Assembly (NCBI RefSeq): GCF_000017565.1
Contig: NC_009719.1
Coordinates: forward strand, 3,641,001-3,705,000
Direction: 5' to 3'
Origin: Parvibaculum lavamentivorans DS-1
GTDB lineage: Bacteria > Pseudomonadota > Alphaproteobacteria > Parvibaculales > Parvibaculaceae
DNA: 64,000 bases
The position numbers and the translations under genes are program-made. Below the pieces are notes generated by a model. The model searched no databases. It had not been told where the DNA came from and worked only from the letters and a program-made list of their open reading frames with translations. This document shows, piece by piece, positions 62,756 to 64,000 of the stretch (position 1 is the stretch's first letter; each line of letters opens with the position of its first letter).

Positions 62756-64000
62756 ATGCTCTCATTGACCAGCCTGGGTGGTGCCGGCACCGTCACCGGC
62801 TCCAAGCACCTTATCACCCATGGCAATACCCGCATCCTGATCGACTGCGGACTGTTCCAGGGATTGAAAAACCTGCGCGAACTTAATTGGCAGCGCCTGG
62901 CCGTTGAACCCAAGGACATCGATGCGGTCGTACTGACGCATGCGCACCTGGATCATTGTGGGTATCTGCCCCGATTGGTGCTGGACGGGTTCCGCGGGAA
63001 GATTTTCTCGACCTCAGCCACGCGAGATGTCGCCGAACTCATCCTGCTCGACAGTGCCTGGTTGCAAGAGAAGGACGCCGAGTTCGCCAATCGAAAAGGA
63101 TTTTCCAAACACAAGCCAGCCCTTCCGCTGTATCGGGTTCGGGATGCAGAACGTGCGCTCCTGCAGTTCAAACCGGTGCCGCTGCATCAAGAGACGGAAT
63201 TGCCGGGCAATGCCCGTCTACTGCTGCGCAGCGCTGGTCACATTCTTGGGGCGGCGACGGTTCAGATCGACATTGGCGGCAAGCGTTTGGTGTTCTCCGG
63301 CGACCTGGGGCGCTATGACGATGTGGTCATGCCTGATCCTGAACCCGTCACGGCAGCGGACTACATCATCATCGAGTCCACCTATGGCAATCGTCGTCAT
63401 GACCGTTCCGATGCCGTCGAAGCGCTGGGCGACATCATCGAGCGCACGACTCGCCGCGGAGGCACCGTAGTGATTCCCGCTTTTGCCGTTGGACGCGCGC
63501 AGTCGTTGATCTATGACCTATGGCTGTTGCGACAGCGCGGTCGGCTCCGCACCGTGCCCGTCTATCTGGACAGTCCCATGGCCACCAGCGCAACTGCGCT
63601 GCTGCACCGCCATGCCGACGACCACAAGCTCGCACAACACGATTTCGAGGCGGCATTCTCAGAAGTCACATACATGCGCGACGTTGAAGAGTCCAAGGCG
63701 CTATCGGCGAATCGCTACCCCAAGGTGATTATTTCCGCCAGCGGCATGGCCACCGGTGGCCGCGTGCTGCATCACATAGAAGCGTTTGGCGGCAGTCATC
63801 AGAACACGCTGCTGTTCTCTGGATTCCAGGCAGCAGGTACGCGCGGACGCAAGCTGCTTGAGGGCGCTCGCGAAGTCAAAATTCATGGGCGCTGGATGCC
63901 GATCAAGGCGGAGGTCGCCGAGCTTGCGATGTTGTCGGCTCATGCCGACAGCGATGAACTGATGCGTTGGCTGGGCGGCTTTACCCGGGCGCCGGAAGGG
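62756..64000 (+). CDS. MBL-fold beta-CASP ribonuclease-like protein (3' end outside window)
   Basis: The frame opens at ATG 62756 after AGAGGAG and runs to the last base, 415 codons seen. The metallo-beta-lactamase motif THAHLDHCG is near residue 60, the histidine of SAGHILGAA near 160 and GDLGRYDD near 183. A beta-CASP domain (PAFAVGRAQSL near 245, SASGMATGG near 327) follows. This is the RNA-processing exonuclease group (YSH1/MTH1203-like). It would cut RNA; why it belongs to the carbon module is unknown. Confidence 0.85.
   Translation, partial: MLSLTSLGGAGTVTGSKHLITHGNTRILIDCGLFQGLKNLRELNWQRLAVEPKDIDAVVLTHAHLDHCGYLPRLVLDGFRGKIFSTSATRDVAELILLDSAWLQEKDAEFANRKGFSKHKPALPLYRVRDAERALLQFKPVPLHQETELPGNARLLLRSAGHILGAATVQIDIGGKRLVFSGDLGRYDDVVMPDPEPVTAADYIIIESTYGNRRHDRSDAVEALGDIIERTTRRGGTVVIPAFAVGRAQSLIYDLWLLRQRGRLRTVPVYLDSPMATSATALLHRHADDHKLAQHDFEAAFSEVTYMRDVEESKALSANRYPKVIISASGMATGGRVLHHIEAFGGSHQNTLLFSGFQAAGTRGRKLLEGAREVKIHGRWMPIKAEVAELAMLSAHADSDELMRWLGGFTRAPEG

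Overview
The window is high-GC proteobacterial DNA (Beta- or Gammaproteobacteria; the genus cannot be read from it) and is accessory DNA almost throughout. It falls into three blocks.

Block 1 (1-31423) is the conjugation half of an integrative and conjugative element of the PFGI-1/ICEclc type, with an MPF-G type IV secretion system. It carries a DUF6094 methyltransferase-like gene (cut by the window edge), an SNF2-like helicase and PilL. These are followed by the ordered set of PFL_4693-PFL_4711-family genes, including the TraD coupling protein, a VirB4-type ATPase, a TraG-N protein, DsbA- and thioredoxin-like proteins and RadC, and then DUF3742, a PrlF-YhaV toxin-antitoxin pair and a MobH relaxase. 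Many junctions are ATGA or GTGA overlaps, so the genes are translationally coupled. A cargo module sits between the helicase and PilL: a CoiA-like nuclease facing a GajA-GajB (Gabija-type) pair, most likely anti-phage defence.

Block 2 (31424-36495) is a scar zone with no intact gene except istB. It holds a 5'-truncated unknown gene, an IS21-family remnant, the tail of an S9 peptidase gene, the C-terminal half of a hormone-sensitive-lipase-type esterase, and an IS3-family transposase fused at its 3' end to that esterase. Next comes the 3' 43 bases of a tRNA-Thr(TGT)-like gene with a terminator downstream of it on the minus strand. This looks like the attachment-site scar of a tRNA-integrated island.

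Block 3 (36496-64000) is metabolic and envelope cargo. A minus-strand operon (frameshifted tetR, DUF4105 protein, lipoprotein hydrolase) diverges from an efflux operon (NodT-type outer-membrane factor, HlyD-type adaptor, RbbA, YhhJ-type permease). Downstream on the plus strand is a polyhydroxybutyrate and acetyl-phosphate module: phasin, PhaB, DUF3141 protein, MaoC-Pta fusion, SDR, acetate kinase, GltS, PhaC, universal stress protein, LpxR, PRPP synthetase, a divergent phosphoketolase, and a beta-CASP MBL protein cut by the window end. The likely logic is: phosphoketolase makes acetyl-phosphate; AckA turns it into ATP plus acetate, or Pta into acetyl-CoA; PhaB and PhaC store carbon as polyester coated by phasin. 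No thiolase (PhaA) is in the window.

The observations most worth following are the tRNA-fragment/terminator scar, the mobile PHB-phosphoketolase module (DUF3141 with a Cys-Asp-His triad, and a MaoC domain without its catalytic His), the CoiA-Gabija pairing, the single-base frameshift in tetR, and the promoter and palindrome of the toxin-antitoxin pair.
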